The notes below the pieces were generated by a model. It worked only from the letters and a program-made list of their open reading frames with translations, had not been told where the DNA came from and searched no databases. A DNA stretch of 64,000 nucleotides from Anodontia alba (Eukaryota > Mollusca > Bivalvia > Lucinida > Lucinidae). Made by a program: the position numbers and the translations under genes. Below, one piece after another: positions 33,967 to 44,942 of this stretch (position 1 is the stretch's first letter; every line of letters starts with the position of its first letter). Location of the stretch: positions 64,624,514 through 64,688,513 of the forward strand of contig OZ024823.1 of NCBI GenBank assembly GCA_964016985.1, read 5' to 3'.

Positions 33967-35840
33967 TTACGAAGAGGCCGTCATTGAGCCTGAGGCCCGA
34001 ACCGCCGTCGTGCAATTAAAGAGTGAAGCATAGCCATCAACAATGATTGGGTTGACAACTAGGCATGCAGTCTGCCGCATAATATCCAGGCTATAGCCAG
34101 TTCTTTTATAACGGTTAATAAGTTTTCTGAATTGCTCCGAAAAGTTAGATTTACCTACAATTTTTCTAAATCTGTACACTAAGTCACCGTAAAATTCTGG
34201 TTCCGATATACCTCGTTGCAGAAGTGTTTTCAGACTGACGCTGTATTTTTCTAACAAGGCACTGTGTCTGCGATAAAATTTCGAAAACGCCTTACGAAGT
34301 TTAAAATAACGATAGCCCTGCCTAAGAAGTTTGGCAGTAAGGGCTTTATTACGGTAGTTAAAGTCATTAAGATTTGAAGAAGCTCTGGCGAATCTAATAA
34401 GTTGAGATATGTATACCCCATATGAGGTACGCCGGGGGACATCGCCATCCAGAAAAGGGAAATTGACTATATCCAATCAAAATCGTCCCTTTTATCATAA
34501 ATTTTGGTGGAAACTGTACCATTAGATATACATAGATTCAAATCCAAAAAAGGTGCCTCGGCATCGGAAGAATTTACTCTATTTAATTGGAGTTCTGTAG
34601 GGTATATCCGGTCCACCATTTGGTCAAAGTAAATATTGTCAATATTTAATAAATCATCAAGGTATCTTGAAGTTGAATTGAAAGCCTCAATAATGTCAGC
34701 CTGATTTTCACGTGAGAGAGACTTCCCGGTGTTAGTCTTACTCTTTGTTGCTTTGTGGTTTATTCTACGAGGCGATTTGTTATATGTCTTACCATGTGTC
34801 ATTTTGTTCTTGTGTTTTTCAGTCCTTTTAGTATTGCGATTACCTCGCTTGGGGAAGAGAGAGCTAATCTTAGTGCTTTTAGTACGTTTGTTCGATTTGT
34901 GCTTGTTTGGATTTGTCGGTTTCCTCTTCCTCTTGGTGTCTGGGAAGGGCTGCGGTTTGTGATTGTGGCACTCCCTGGACGTTTCTCTTACTTTTTTTGT
35001 CATGAAATCTCTCTCATAACAAAAAAGAAACAAATCTGCAACAAGAGGAGCACAATTAGTTCTCATCGGAATACCAATAGTTTGCCTATAAAGTTTTATT
35101 CCAAATCTAATAAAAATATTATCCAAAAGATAAACAAGGGCACCACAGACTTTTTGACACGACCATAAATTGTGATTATTATATACATCAGAAGTGAAAA
35201 AAGCACATTCTTCGTTGCAAGCCAAATATTGGGTATTCTCCCGAATAAACGTTCGGTTAATTAAATCAATAAGTTTATCTTTTATAAGATGATGAGGTAA
35301 CGTAGTATACAGTGTAGAAAAATCAATCATATGTAGACAATTTAGAAGCCTGAAAGTTTTTAGATTTAAATTTATTGAGAACATCATTAGAATTTTTAAT
35401 TGACTAAAATAGTTAATTCCGTCCCTTTCGTAAACAGTATCATAGTATCTAATCCAATGTTTTTTAACAGCAGTAAGGCATGAAGTTAGCAGTTTGGACA
35501 AAACAGTAGTCGTACATGAACTAGAATTAGCAATGAAACGTGCTTTATAAGGTCGTTTATGAAGTTTCGGTAACCAATATAACGTAGGAAGTCTGTCTTG
35601 CTTTTCTTTAATACTCACTGCAAACTTAGAAGTAATATCGATAGAATGGGTATTGACAATAGATCTCTCGTCAGTAGAAATCCGTTCATATGTTTTGGTA
35701 CTACCAAGTTCTTATTAGAATATTGATATAATAGTCGTCACACAACAACAACATTATTAGCAGCTTTATCAGCTGGAGCCAAAACATACTTCCTATGAAA
35801 TTCTTGGATACCTTGTTTCAAATATCGAAAAGATATTTTA
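33967..35840 (-). pseudogene. Penelope-like reverse transcriptase
   Basis: After the signature KYVLAPADKAANNVVVV (about 35,745-35,795) the RT reads TLYWLPKLHKRPYKARFIAN, MIDFSTLYTTLPHHLIK, then GIPMRTNCAPLVADLFLFCY (RT motif B, with MRTN where MGTN is usual) and STSRYLDDLLNIDN (catalytic YLDD, about 34,655). The C-terminal part has APFLDLNLCISNGTVSTKIY, YGVYISQLIRFARASS and QGYRYFKLRKAFSKFYRRHS. About 270 bp of foreign sequence (34,727-35,001) lies between motif B and YLDD yet keeps the frame open. A frameshift at about 34,470 separates the C-terminus. Confidence 0.85.
34727..35001 (-). repeat. GGTAAGAG repeat family, copy E, in frame inside the RT
   Basis: On the minus strand it begins AAAAAAAGTAAGAGAAACGTCC and ends at ACTAACACCGGGAAG, truncated relative to copies A and D. 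It adds about 90 codons to the RT frame without a stop (a basic stretch with PDTKRKRKPTNPNKHKSNKR). The left edge resembles a splice donor (GTAAGA) and the right edge has CTAAC followed by AAG, so intron-like removal is conceivable. A truncated retroposon insertion is the simpler reading. Confidence 0.75.
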
Positions 35841-35842
35841 GG

Positions 35843-36990
35843 CTAAGGAGGGAGAAGATCAAGGTTATTAGAGTAAAATAACACACGTTCATCAATGATC
35901 TTAAAAATCTTTAATTTCCAATTATTTAAAGCATTAGATTCAACATGCTCTCGTTTACACCAACGCGTACAATAATCATTTAAAGCACTGGCAATTGTTT
36001 CCCGACATTTATTGAAATCAATGTGGGCTGGGAATCTATATTTAGGTCCTTTTGAAATAACTGAACGGATTCGTGAATCAGTTATAATCTTCAAGTTACC
36101 AGTGACAATATGACCCGCTGGTTGATAACAAAATTTATACTCTTTACAATCTCAAGAATAAGGGGAACTAGTTTCAATATCAAGATCAGAAACTAATTTA
36201 TTGAAATTAAGTATAGTATTACGGATAGGTTTGTTATATTTATAACAAATAATAGGAGATTCCGTAATTTCGAAATATGAAGGTATAGCTGATATAACAT
36301 TATTATCTCGAAATATGCTTGGTAAATCTATGAATTCAATACCTTTATTAATGAATGGAATTTTGATGAAGTGTCTAATGTGGTTAATTTCAGAATCAAT
36401 GTAAGGACGAAGAGCATGTTGAGTATAACATCTAGTAAGGAGAGCTGCTTCATACAAATCGTGTTTTCTATCATAAAATTTATTCGCCTCATCATCTAAC
36501 TTACGTAATGAAGAAACAGACAGTGAAGCTAGTTTAGAAAGCATTTGATGACGTCCAGAATTTAAGAGAATATTTAAATCAAAAAGAGATAAGACAGTTT
36601 TATGTTTTCGTTTAAAATTGCCATTTTTGCACTTACCATGGGATCGTTTAGTACGTTTTTTAATATCTAAAAGGAAAAAAGCATCGAAATCCGGCATTTT
36701 AGAAATATTTCCTTTATGGTAAATATTATCATTAAGTCCAAGTGGAAAAGGGGTTTGTAAACGTTTAATCCATTTAAGTTCAAGTTCATGTCTTAAAATA
36801 TTTTTGAATCTTTCGGTAGAATTGGACTTGTGTATAATTTTTTCAACAGGTTGAACCAAAACTTTACTAGATGATCATGAATGACCAGTACTCCGGAAAT
36901 GTTGATAAAGAAACGTATCAATTTTCTTTGCTTTTTTGATTTCAAGTTGCTTCTGAATGTCAAGCTCTCGCATCTGTAAACATGTCTGTG
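35843..36990 (-). pseudogene. Penelope-like element, N-terminal region
   Basis: The 36,152-36,859 piece has VQPVEKIIHKS, ELKWIKRLQTPFPLGLNDNI, SLSSLRKLDDEANKFYD-like helices, ITESPIICYKYNKPIRNTIL and FNKLVSDLDIET. The 35,843-36,094 piece has SDSRIRSVISKGPKYRFPAH-like sequence and YCTRWCKREHVESNALNNWK. Upstream (36,860-36,960) LYQHFRSTGHS resembles the end of a GIY-YIG endonuclease domain as found N-terminal in Naiad/Chlamys-type Penelope elements. The start of that domain is not recognisable. Stops lie at about 36,870, 36,150 and 35,840. Confidence 0.65.
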
Positions 36991-37247
36991 TAACGAGAAC
37001 AAAAGAAAAATCAGAGGAATCAAGTATTTTTTTATCAACCAAAACTTGAACCAGAATGATTTTAATGCAGCAATATCCAACAAATCTGACTTTTTGGCCA
37101 AATTTAACAGCTTCTGCGAAGGCATAGCTATGAAAGTATGAAGGTCAAATGACATGATTGCCTTTTGCTGGTTTTATCAAGAACGTTTGTCAATCTAAGA
37201 TTCTGTATATTTATATCTTTCAAAAGTCAAAATTAGCTCAATTCAAG

Positions 37248-37386
37248 TTATTCCTTTTGGGAAGTTCTAAAAGGAATATAAACAACTTGTTATTGTAAAC
37301 ATGATTTTCCAAAAAAGTTCTATAGAAACTTGCAGCAAACATGATAACAATGATATTTAAAAGAATCAAACATCCTATATATAACA
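37248..37386 (-). repeat. Gypsy 5' LTR remnant
   Basis: 139 bp matching 8590-8733, with blocks 'gttctaaaaggaatataaac', 'cttgcagcaaacatg' and 'aatcaaacatcctatat'. On the minus strand it starts TGTTATATATAGG. The rest of the LTR is missing, replaced by the Penelope-like element. Confidence 0.75.
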
Positions 37387-37389
37387 CAT

Positions 37390-38165
37390 GGGCCCATCCC
37401 ATTGGCAATATTTCCTTAATAACAGGAAATATTTGAAAATCTTGATAGGCATTTTAAAGAAGACTCTATAACTAATTAACGTGTCAAAGGTCATTTAATT
37501 CCCTGGGTGATCAAACTTTGGTCCCGTTTTTTGGTCCCGGTCTTTTTCCACGGGGTCTCGGCTGATACAACTACCCGATCTATATCTACATATTGGGGTG
37601 CATCCCACAATTTCGCACTTGTGGAGGGTGGGGGGGGGGGGGGGAGTGCTAGAAACCGGTCTAAAAATACTTGTTGCTGCACATTTTGACAAAAAACTGA
37701 ACTTTGTCACTGATTGAAGAAAAAGACCTTTGTTGAGGTCACATGACCTTATTATAAAACAGTGTAGGTAAAATACGAAACTGTTGAATTCTGTCTGGTA
37801 CCAGGTTTTACCTTGACATAAATTGTAGCATGCTTTTCTGTGCATTTTATCTTGAAAACGACGTGTCTTTTCTCTTACTTTTTTACTTTTTTTACAGATA
37901 TTCATTTCTGGTCAAAAGTAATATTTTGTGCTCTGCCAATATTTCAGCTGTACCAGGGCAGTGCATGGTCCTGTAGCTGAGGATAATATATCGAAAACTG
38001 CACTTTTTGCATAAAATTGGCCGCAGTCGGAGGTGGGTAGGGTATTGTTTACATTAGTGCAACAGCAGGTTTTGGTACATTGCAGTTATTTTTATGATGA
38101 TTAAACGATTATTTGGTATGTTTGCAATTTATTGATTTAGTACCTAATGGACATGTACTGTTATA
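37390..38165. other. Spacer, no gene
   Basis: Unique-looking AT-rich DNA with a G-run at 37,631-37,644. No conserved frame. Confidence 0.4.
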
Positions 38166-38178
38166 TTTAATGTGATTG

Positions 38179-38185
<7 letters not shown>

Positions 38186-38263
<78 letters not shown>
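38186..38263. repeat. (GT)n microsatellite
   Basis: An uninterrupted run of about 38 GT units. Confidence 0.98.
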
Positions 38264-38264
<1 letters not shown>

Positions 38265-38429
38265 TGGCTGTTAACAAATAGAAATGGAAGTCAAAACTGT
38301 GATGTGCACCCTTATAATGGAAATGGGTCAACTCGGCCTGTAACCAACTCGGCCCCCGAGTCAGCTCGGCCGGATCAACACAGTCTGTTTTCAAGTTTAA
38401 CAGATATGTTCAGGATTCCTTTCTGAAGG

Positions 38430-38905
38430 GTGGTAGAGCGTCTCCCCGTACATCACCATAGTGCAGATTATATTTCATTTCCTTTGGGATCTTTGGGCCC
38501 ATTATGGTATATTTGAAATGGAGCTCTGCTCATGTATACGCTAGAGTGCGTAAGCAGTGTTGCAAACTTCATTACTGCTTATGAAGAGTCTCAATAAAAC
38601 CGAGACTCCCATTTTCTGTTTTACGTTTAGTTTACTACACTGCAACTGGTGTTAATGCCGTGTGGCAGCGGTAGAAAGTCTCCCCGTATATCACCATAGT
38701 GCAGATTATATTTCATTTCCTTTCGGATCATTGGGCACATTGTGGTATATCTGAAAGTGGAGTTCTGCTCATGTATACGCTAGAGGGCGTTAGCAGTGTT
38801 GCAAACTTCATTACTGCTTATGAAGAGTCTCAATAAAACTGAGACTGACTCCCATTTTCTAATCTTAAGTGTGTTCTTTAGTTCCAAAGGCAATCTTTTT
38901 TACGT
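38430..38905 (+). repeat. LTR-like tandem units, second site
   Basis: Two units of about 238 bp starting at 'gtctccccgtacatcacca' (38,440) and 'gtctccccgtatatcacca' (38,680), each with 'gaagagtctcaataaaac' and 'gagact'. Same family as 31,587-32,110. The AATAAA in each unit may serve as a polyadenylation signal. Confidence 0.65.
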
Positions 38906-39386
38906 TTATTTCATCAGAATGCCTAGACATAAACAGTGCCCCGGCTAGACTAGAATCTGTCCGCCATTACTTGCTGACTTCAGCTCGAGAGTTTGCACAC
39001 TCATTAAATGCACAGAAAGATAAGGTTAAGATTGAGCTATGTCACTGATGGTTTGGGTTAGGTTAGTTAATAGATCATATTTAAATAAAGAATATTTATA
39101 TCTGGAATAGTTACAGACAATTAGGTTAAGATTGTTACTGTAAGATTCAGTGGCGGACAAATTCTGAAGGTGCACTAACAGTGCCTGTAGATTTATGTAA
39201 TAGGAAAATAAATATGAACGAAACCTCACTACGCACCTGTGGAAATTCCATTGTTGTTGTTATTCTTCTTCTTCTTCTTCGTTTTCTTCTTCCTGGTGTA
39301 GAGCTGGGGTCTTGTTAGACCGTAGTGCAAGCAGTGTGATAGGCTCAGCATGCTTCAAGGACTTCATGTATGTACACGTCATATTA

Positions 39387-40007
39387 CGAGGGTCATGCAA
39401 AAAGTTCTGTCACTAATAGGCTTCCTTGGTTTTATCCCGGGTATATTTTAAAATACTTCACTGCACTTGAATGGTGTGTTCAATAGCTAACGATACCCGT
39501 TTATTTTGTTCAAATTGCTTTCCAACTGACCGAGTTATTTCAAATTGAAATAGATGCAGTCATATACACTGACTAATTTACATGTTACAATAAGAAACGA
39601 CCAAGCAAAGGATGGTCAGGAGTCCACCTTTTACATGACAATGCCTCCTCTCATAAGTGTGAGGTTAAGTCTTTTTTGGCTTCTGAAAAGGTGAAAGTTT
39701 TAAACCATCCACCTTATTCACCTGACCTGAGTCCCTGTGACTTCTTTTTATTTCCAAGGCTTAAGAAAATGCTTTCTGGAAATAAGTATACGTCTAGAAG
39801 TTCTTTTGGCAGTGCTATTTATCAGTGTCTCCAATAGATACCAAAAGAAGACTATTTATCTGCTTTTCGCGACTAGGTAGAAAGGTTACAAAAATGTGTT
39901 TCAGTAAAGGGGGGAATATTTTGAAGGTTTGTAATAAAAATATGTTTGATAAAACGTAGCACTGAAGTAATCCGAACTCAGTGACAAAACTTTTTGCGGG
40001 ACCCTCG
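39387..40007 (+). mobile_element. mariner-type element, internally deleted
   Basis: The ends CGAGGGTCATGCAAAAAGTT and, inverted, CGAGGGTCCCGCAAAAAGTT are flanked by TA (39,385 and 40,008). The length of 621 bp is about half that of a full mariner. The remaining part encodes the C-terminal half of the transposase. Confidence 0.85.
39597..39940 (+). pseudogene. mariner transposase, C-terminal half
   Basis: One frame encodes GWSGVHLLHDNASSHKCEVK, NHPPYSPDLSPCDFFLFPRL and KKMLSGNKYTSRSSFGSAIY, with a stop at about 39,837 and another near 39,872. The HDN and PCD aspartates are the second and third members of the DDD catalytic triad, spaced 33 residues apart (34 is usual). The first aspartate and the DNA-binding domain are deleted, so the protein could not act. 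Confidence 0.85.
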
Positions 40008-40029
40008 TAAAACTGTGTGCAGTGAAGTC

Positions 40030-41500
40030 TTTGTTGCCCGGGATGGAGCAGATCACTCAGCCCAGTGTGATCTGGATTCTTCCATGGAGGTTGCAGACAG
40101 TACTCTGGACGGGTGTTTGTTCCAGTCTCTGGCTGTCCTTGGAAAGGAGTTGGAGTAGGTCGAGTCGTTGATTCTCTCCTGGAAAAAAAAAAAAACTTTA
40201 CTGTCCCTGGTGCGGCTATCGCTGGGGCTCAGGTATGTATTGGTAGGTATATCTACCAGATTATTCTGCATTGTGTACAGCATGCTGAGCCTGTCGCGTC
40301 TTCGTCGGACTTCGTGGCTCCCAGGTAAGGTCTGCTATCATGTTTGTGACACATCCTGGGGTTCTTGTAGTGTAGTCGTTGAAGACATACCGAGCCGCAC
40401 GTCCTTGAACCTGTTCCAAGGTTTTGATACTGGCTTGCTGGGGAGGGTCCCAGATGGTGGATGCGTACTCCAATATAGGGTGTACCATTTGTTTTATGTG
40501 AAATTTTTCACAAGTAGTGCACAGTCCCTGAGGTTCCTTCGCAGGAATCCAAATGTTCTGTTTCCTTTGCTTACAGCAATTTGTATGTGTTTGTCCCATG
40601 ATAAGTCTTCTGTAAGTTTTACTCCCAAGGTATTTGCTGGCATCCACCACTTCAAGGGTATGGTCATGAAGCTGATAGTGTGTCTGGCAGATGTCTTTTT
40701 CTTGTTTGAGATTCTCAGCACCAGACACTTTGTTGGGTTGAAACTCATCTGCCAAGCTTTTTCCCAGAGTTCTAATGGTGATAGGTCTCTTTGTAGCAGC
40801 TCCCTGTCTTTGTCGTTTTCAATTACCTTGAAGAGTAGACTATCATCGGCAAACAGTTTTGTGTCAGAGGACAATATCGACTCTGGTAGGTCGTTGATGA
40901 AGCAAAGGAATAGAAGTAGCCCAAGATCTATTCCCTGTGGAACGCCTGGAGTGACCTTCGCTGTGTTTGACTTTACTACGTCCAGGATGACTTGCTGAGT
41001 TCTGTGGCTGAGAAAGAACTTTATTCAATTCTTGGTTTTATATCTCACAACATGGTGTTCCAGCTTGTAGAGCAATCTTGAATGCGCAACCTTGTCGAAG
41101 GCTTTTCGAAGTCAAGCAGGATGATGTCAACTTGATTTCCTTTGGCTGCTGACGTGGCAATCTCTTGGACAGTTGATAGGAGTTGGGTTTCGCAAGAGCG
41201 CTTCTTTCTAAACCCGTGTTGGTTGTCATACAATATGCTGTGCTGGTCAAAGTGCTTCAGGATATTGCTGTGTATGATATTTTCTAGCAGTTTGCATGTA
41301 ATGGAGGTGAGAGAAACTGGCTTATAGTGGGATGGCTGGTGCTTGTCTCCCTTTGAAGATGGGGACAACTAGTGTCTCTCTCCAGTCAGCAGGGACTTCA
41401 CCTTGGTCCAAGGGTAGTTCTTGCTGTCCTTGTTGTTTTCGTCTTGCAATGCGTTGATTCGCCACACGGATGCTGGGAGTGTTCAGTTACAGATGGATAG
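40030..41500 (-). pseudogene. LINE fragment, RT and C-terminus (jockey/CR1-like)
   Basis: RT pieces: KGDKHQPSHYKPVSLTSITC, NQHGFRKKRSCETQLL and VDIILLDFEK (41,045-41,368), then KLFADDSLLF (catalytic ADD, about 40,855) and FNPTKCLVLRIS. After the palm come QMVHPILEYASTIWDP, VQGRAARYVFNDY and, at the end, RTARDWNKHPSRVLSATSME, which is the usual C-terminus of this LINE group. Frames shift at about 41,040, 40,870 and 40,500. The A-run at 40,184-40,195 interrupts the tail. Confidence 0.85.
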
Positions 41501-42460
41501 ACACGTGCATGTATATATCTGATCCCAGTAAATGTGAATCAGACATGTACAAGCAAAAATAACGACACAAATATTTATCTATCCAAATGCATCAAGGCCA
41601 GACCACGGGTAAGCACTCTTGTCATGGCCCAATAAGTTTGCCCTTCCTTCTTCTAAGGGTAGTAATCTCTAAGATTGTTGGTTACCCTCTATAAAACTGC
41701 GATGCCCGATAAAACAGATAAAATGCCCTGCGTCTCCGGTTAAAACTACGTACATGTGGCTGGTTGTCTAGGAGGATTGCAGGAGAGAGAAAGGGCAAGT
41801 TCGCGATGCCTTTCCTGCATCCCTGGGATGTCTGGAGTCGGTAACGGAGGTAGGAAGTCGATTCCAGTCACTGATGGTACGAGGGTAGAATAAGTACTTG
41901 TGTTACAGGGTTTCGTCCCGGGGTAAATGATAAACAATCAAATGATAACAAGAGACCCCGATATTTCCCATATCAATATCCTATATCCCATAATATCATC
42001 ACCCTTCATTCTCATGTTTTTCTTATCATTTCGCGCTTTAATCATTCATCGTAAAAGTTAGTCACAATTATACCTGTTTAGCGATGAAGCCAGCAATTTG
42101 CGCGCGTAACATGCACACTGCACCAATTATATGCATTTAACATGTTCACAAAGTAAGCGGGATCTGAGTCGAGTCAGTCCAGAGTTAGCGATAACCAGGG
42201 ATAGGCCCTTAGCTGGCATTGTTTAGCTTTTTTTCGTCGCCCTTAGCTGGCATTATTTAGCATTTTATATGGGATATATGTATATTTATTGCAGGTATGT
42301 GCTTACTCTATCTTATATACAGTTATAGTTTAACCATTACTGTCATATTTGGCTTATAATTTAGAATGGAAAGCTCGTTCCGGTTTTAGTCTGTATTTGT
42401 CTTCTTTTCAGGAATAATCAGAAAACCCGTCTACTGCCGTCAAAGGCCATTGATACGGCG
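41500..42460. other. Spacer with a short dispersed repeat
   Basis: 'gagtcagtccagagttag' followed by 'cccttagctggcattgttta' at 42,158-42,280 recurs at 45,551-45,620. Otherwise nothing was seen. The repeat may be a short SINE or LINE tail. Confidence 0.4.
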
Positions 42461-42560
42461 GCCGTGTATACTCACACGTCTGCCGGGTGTATAAGGTGTC
42501 GGACAACCGGCAGACGGGTGAATAACCGGCGGCTGCTGTCACGGCGGCCGTATATGAAAC
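42461..42560. repeat. Imperfect inverted repeat with CGGCGGCCGT words
   Basis: 'acacgtctgccgggtg' faces 'ccggcagacgggtg', and 'tacggcggccgtgtat' faces 'cacggcggccgtat'. GC-rich in an AT-rich setting. Confidence 0.4.
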
Positions 42561-42763
42561 ATGAATTTTGACCAGTAGCTCGATTACTGTATGGAATATT
42601 TTAATGGAATTTTACAGATGCATAGAATACTATAAGTTGCATATTCTGGTTTTTGAGCTGTCTGCTCTTGATATCTGTGGAAAGTAAATCAGTTTTGGCC
42701 AAAGTTCTTTTTATGGAATATCTTAATCCAATGTAATCTGAATAGACACCCCCCACCCCCTCC

Positions 42764-42766
<3 letters not shown>

Positions 42767-42821
<55 letters not shown>
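42767..42821. repeat. (CA)n microsatellite
   Basis: About 27 CA units. Confidence 0.97.
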
Positions 42822-43868
42822 ATATACTGGAATAGTCCGATTTCACTTTTAGGTACGTCTGGCTCTGAGATTTAGATACTCCTAGAGAAAAATGGCTAAA
42901 CTATTTGCAAACAGTGGAGATCCTGATCAGAAGCCGCGTTCTGAGGCGTCTGTTCTGGGTATGCACTGTTTGCCAATTAACCTTTTATGGTTATCCATAC
43001 TACATTGGGTTAATCAAATTTTACGCTGTAATGAATACTAAGATCAAGGGCCACTACTCTGGTCATTTAAGTTCTTAATTCATCTGCCCTTAATATATGT
43101 AATAAATAGTTTTTCCCTGTAGATTTTACCAAATACTTCAAGTATTTAAAAAGATGAATTTACTATCAGCAACGCCTTTGTATGACATGATGTTTCATGT
43201 TATACTTCTTCTTGGTCTCGTTTTTTTTTCTGTTCCATAATTATTTTCGTTACATAGTGTGTCCGTTTTCATCATGTTTACAGTAGTAAAATCCATTACT
43301 CATTCTAAAAACGGATCGATTAGAAAGCATGCTATCGGAAAAAGGAGAGTAGGGCCGGGGAATATCGGCCACCTTTCGAAAACCTTTCCCTTAGAACCTT
43401 TGTGTAATACTTTCAAGGTCTCGATGAGCTAAAACATTGTAAAGCTAGGTCGAATGCACATGAAAAGACAAAGTTTCGATAATTGTTATATCCAAGAGCC
43501 GGTATATTGGCTGGTTTTAATGTGACGGTCGTTTCGGGGTGTATCGGACAGTCAAACAGATTCATTCATCGGTATAAAATATTTCGACTTGGACATTCTG
43601 TTTGGATGAATTCCCGTCCTTTAACAATTCAAGTGACATTCATTTACCTTTTTGCTACTCCCAGTATGTCTCAAATAATAACAAGGACATGCTTTGAAAA
43701 AAATATGGCTGCCCAAGAATGACACGTGAAATTCTCCTCGTAGACCAGTCTGGTAACGACAAGCTTTGTCGCATAAGGACATTACTGGATGTAGTTTCTA
43801 AGGTCAAGTTTACATACTATGGCGCAGTCAGATTACAAAAGAATGATAACATTAAAGGGTAGACTTAC

Positions 43869-44005
43869 GTTCAAATAGTATTTCCGGCAAAATTTGGAAT
43901 TAACGTGTGGGAAGAAGCCATTGCGCAAAATGGCTGCGTACATGAAGCTCAGATTTATACCGGCAAACACGGCGGGGTAGAACGGGTGCTCGAGTGGTAC
44001 AAGAT
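43869..44005 (-). CDS. Isolated candidate host exon, product unknown
   Basis: A 137-bp open block with a pyrimidine-rich acceptor ending TTTGTTTGTCAG just upstream (44,006-44,007) and a consensus donor GTAAGT starting at 43,868. It would encode 45 codons plus two bases, including LEHPFYPAVFAGINLSFMYA and NGFFPHVNSKFCRKYYLN. The mix of aromatic, Cys and Pro residues looks like protein rather than chance, but I recognise no family. The start phase is 1 and the end phase 0. Neighbouring exons were not found. Confidence 0.4.
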
Positions 44006-44319
44006 CTGACAAACAAATAGTAAGGAAAATCATACATGTGTATATGGATCTTTTTTTTCTTTTCGAGTCCTGCTTTGTTTGAAAGCCCTCGTGGTGATCG
44101 GATGTACTGTCTTTGTACTGTACGTAGAAGTAGGAAAGGGGTGCCACAGGCTGTAAAATCTATTAGACTCAGATATAGCTTTACAAGATTGCGGTTTAAT
44201 CAAGCAAAAGGGAAATCGTATTGCAATGAAATGGAAAGACTGGACCATTTCCACCAACTTCTTTGCATGAAAGGTTGGTTGAATTATAACAAAACTCATG
44301 ACATCCCCTGGTAATATTT

Positions 44320-44940
44320 GGTTATATACTTTGAGATAGTTTGATATTTGGAATGTATGTATGACAAATCAAGTGTCATGTTCAAGAATGGTAATTCAAA
44401 TTGCTTTACTTTTCGCGTTACTTTACCTTGGAATGTTTATTAGTTATGAAATTGTGTATGCTAGAGAACTGCGGTACACTTTGAGATAGTTTGATGATAC
44501 TTCATTGGTATGTGGGACATGTTAATTAAATAGGTGTCGCCTCTATTTGGAATATACGGAACTGTGTGAACAAACTACTGTGCTTTCGACATATTTCAGA
44601 AAGTCGGGTTTTTTTTTTTTTTTTTTTTTTGCTTGATGCTTTACACAGAAGAAGTAAATTTGCAAACTTTTGTCTTGATTTAATGCAAAACCATTTGTCT
44701 TTACTACCTATGCATAAAATGATTTATTCTAGTCATCGGTTAATAAAAAATCGAATATTTTCACTTTTTCCCATAATAAAAATAATTGCAAATTATGCAG
44801 AAATCTGTAGGGTAGGTAACTTGGAGGCAGATTTTCAACGATTACCGCTTGTTAAATGTTTCTGAAATTTTCGCAATATTATTGTGAAACATCAATAATT
44901 CAAATTTAGCAAAGAAAAATTAAAAAATATTTTCTCAGTC
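44320..44940. other. AT-rich spacer
   Basis: T-run at 44,609-44,630. The phrase 'ctttgagatagtttgat' occurs at about 44,329 and 44,479. No gene. Confidence 0.4.
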
Positions 44941-44942
44941 AA

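Larger units (their letters stand above)
33920..37247 (-). mobile_element. Penelope-like retroelement, near full length, interrupted by repeat copy E
   Basis: Colinear minus-strand pieces of one element: a remnant resembling the end of a GIY-YIG domain at about 36,860-36,960 (LYQHFRSTGHS), N-terminal region 35,843-36,859, RT 34,467-35,618 and C-terminus 33,967-34,476. It lies between the Gypsy 5' LTR remnant (37,248) and repeat copy D. No terminal repeats of its own were identified. Confidence 0.75.

Noticed and set aside
38167..38394. Frame of repeated Thr-His
   Set aside because: It is only the translation of the GT microsatellite.
42601..42846. Cys-Val repeat frame
   Set aside because: It is the CA microsatellite read in frame.
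44036..44314. 92-residue plus-strand frame ending in NYNKTHDIPW
   Set aside because: Begins in a T-run, matches no domain that I know and overlaps the exon-like block on the other strand; left unassigned.
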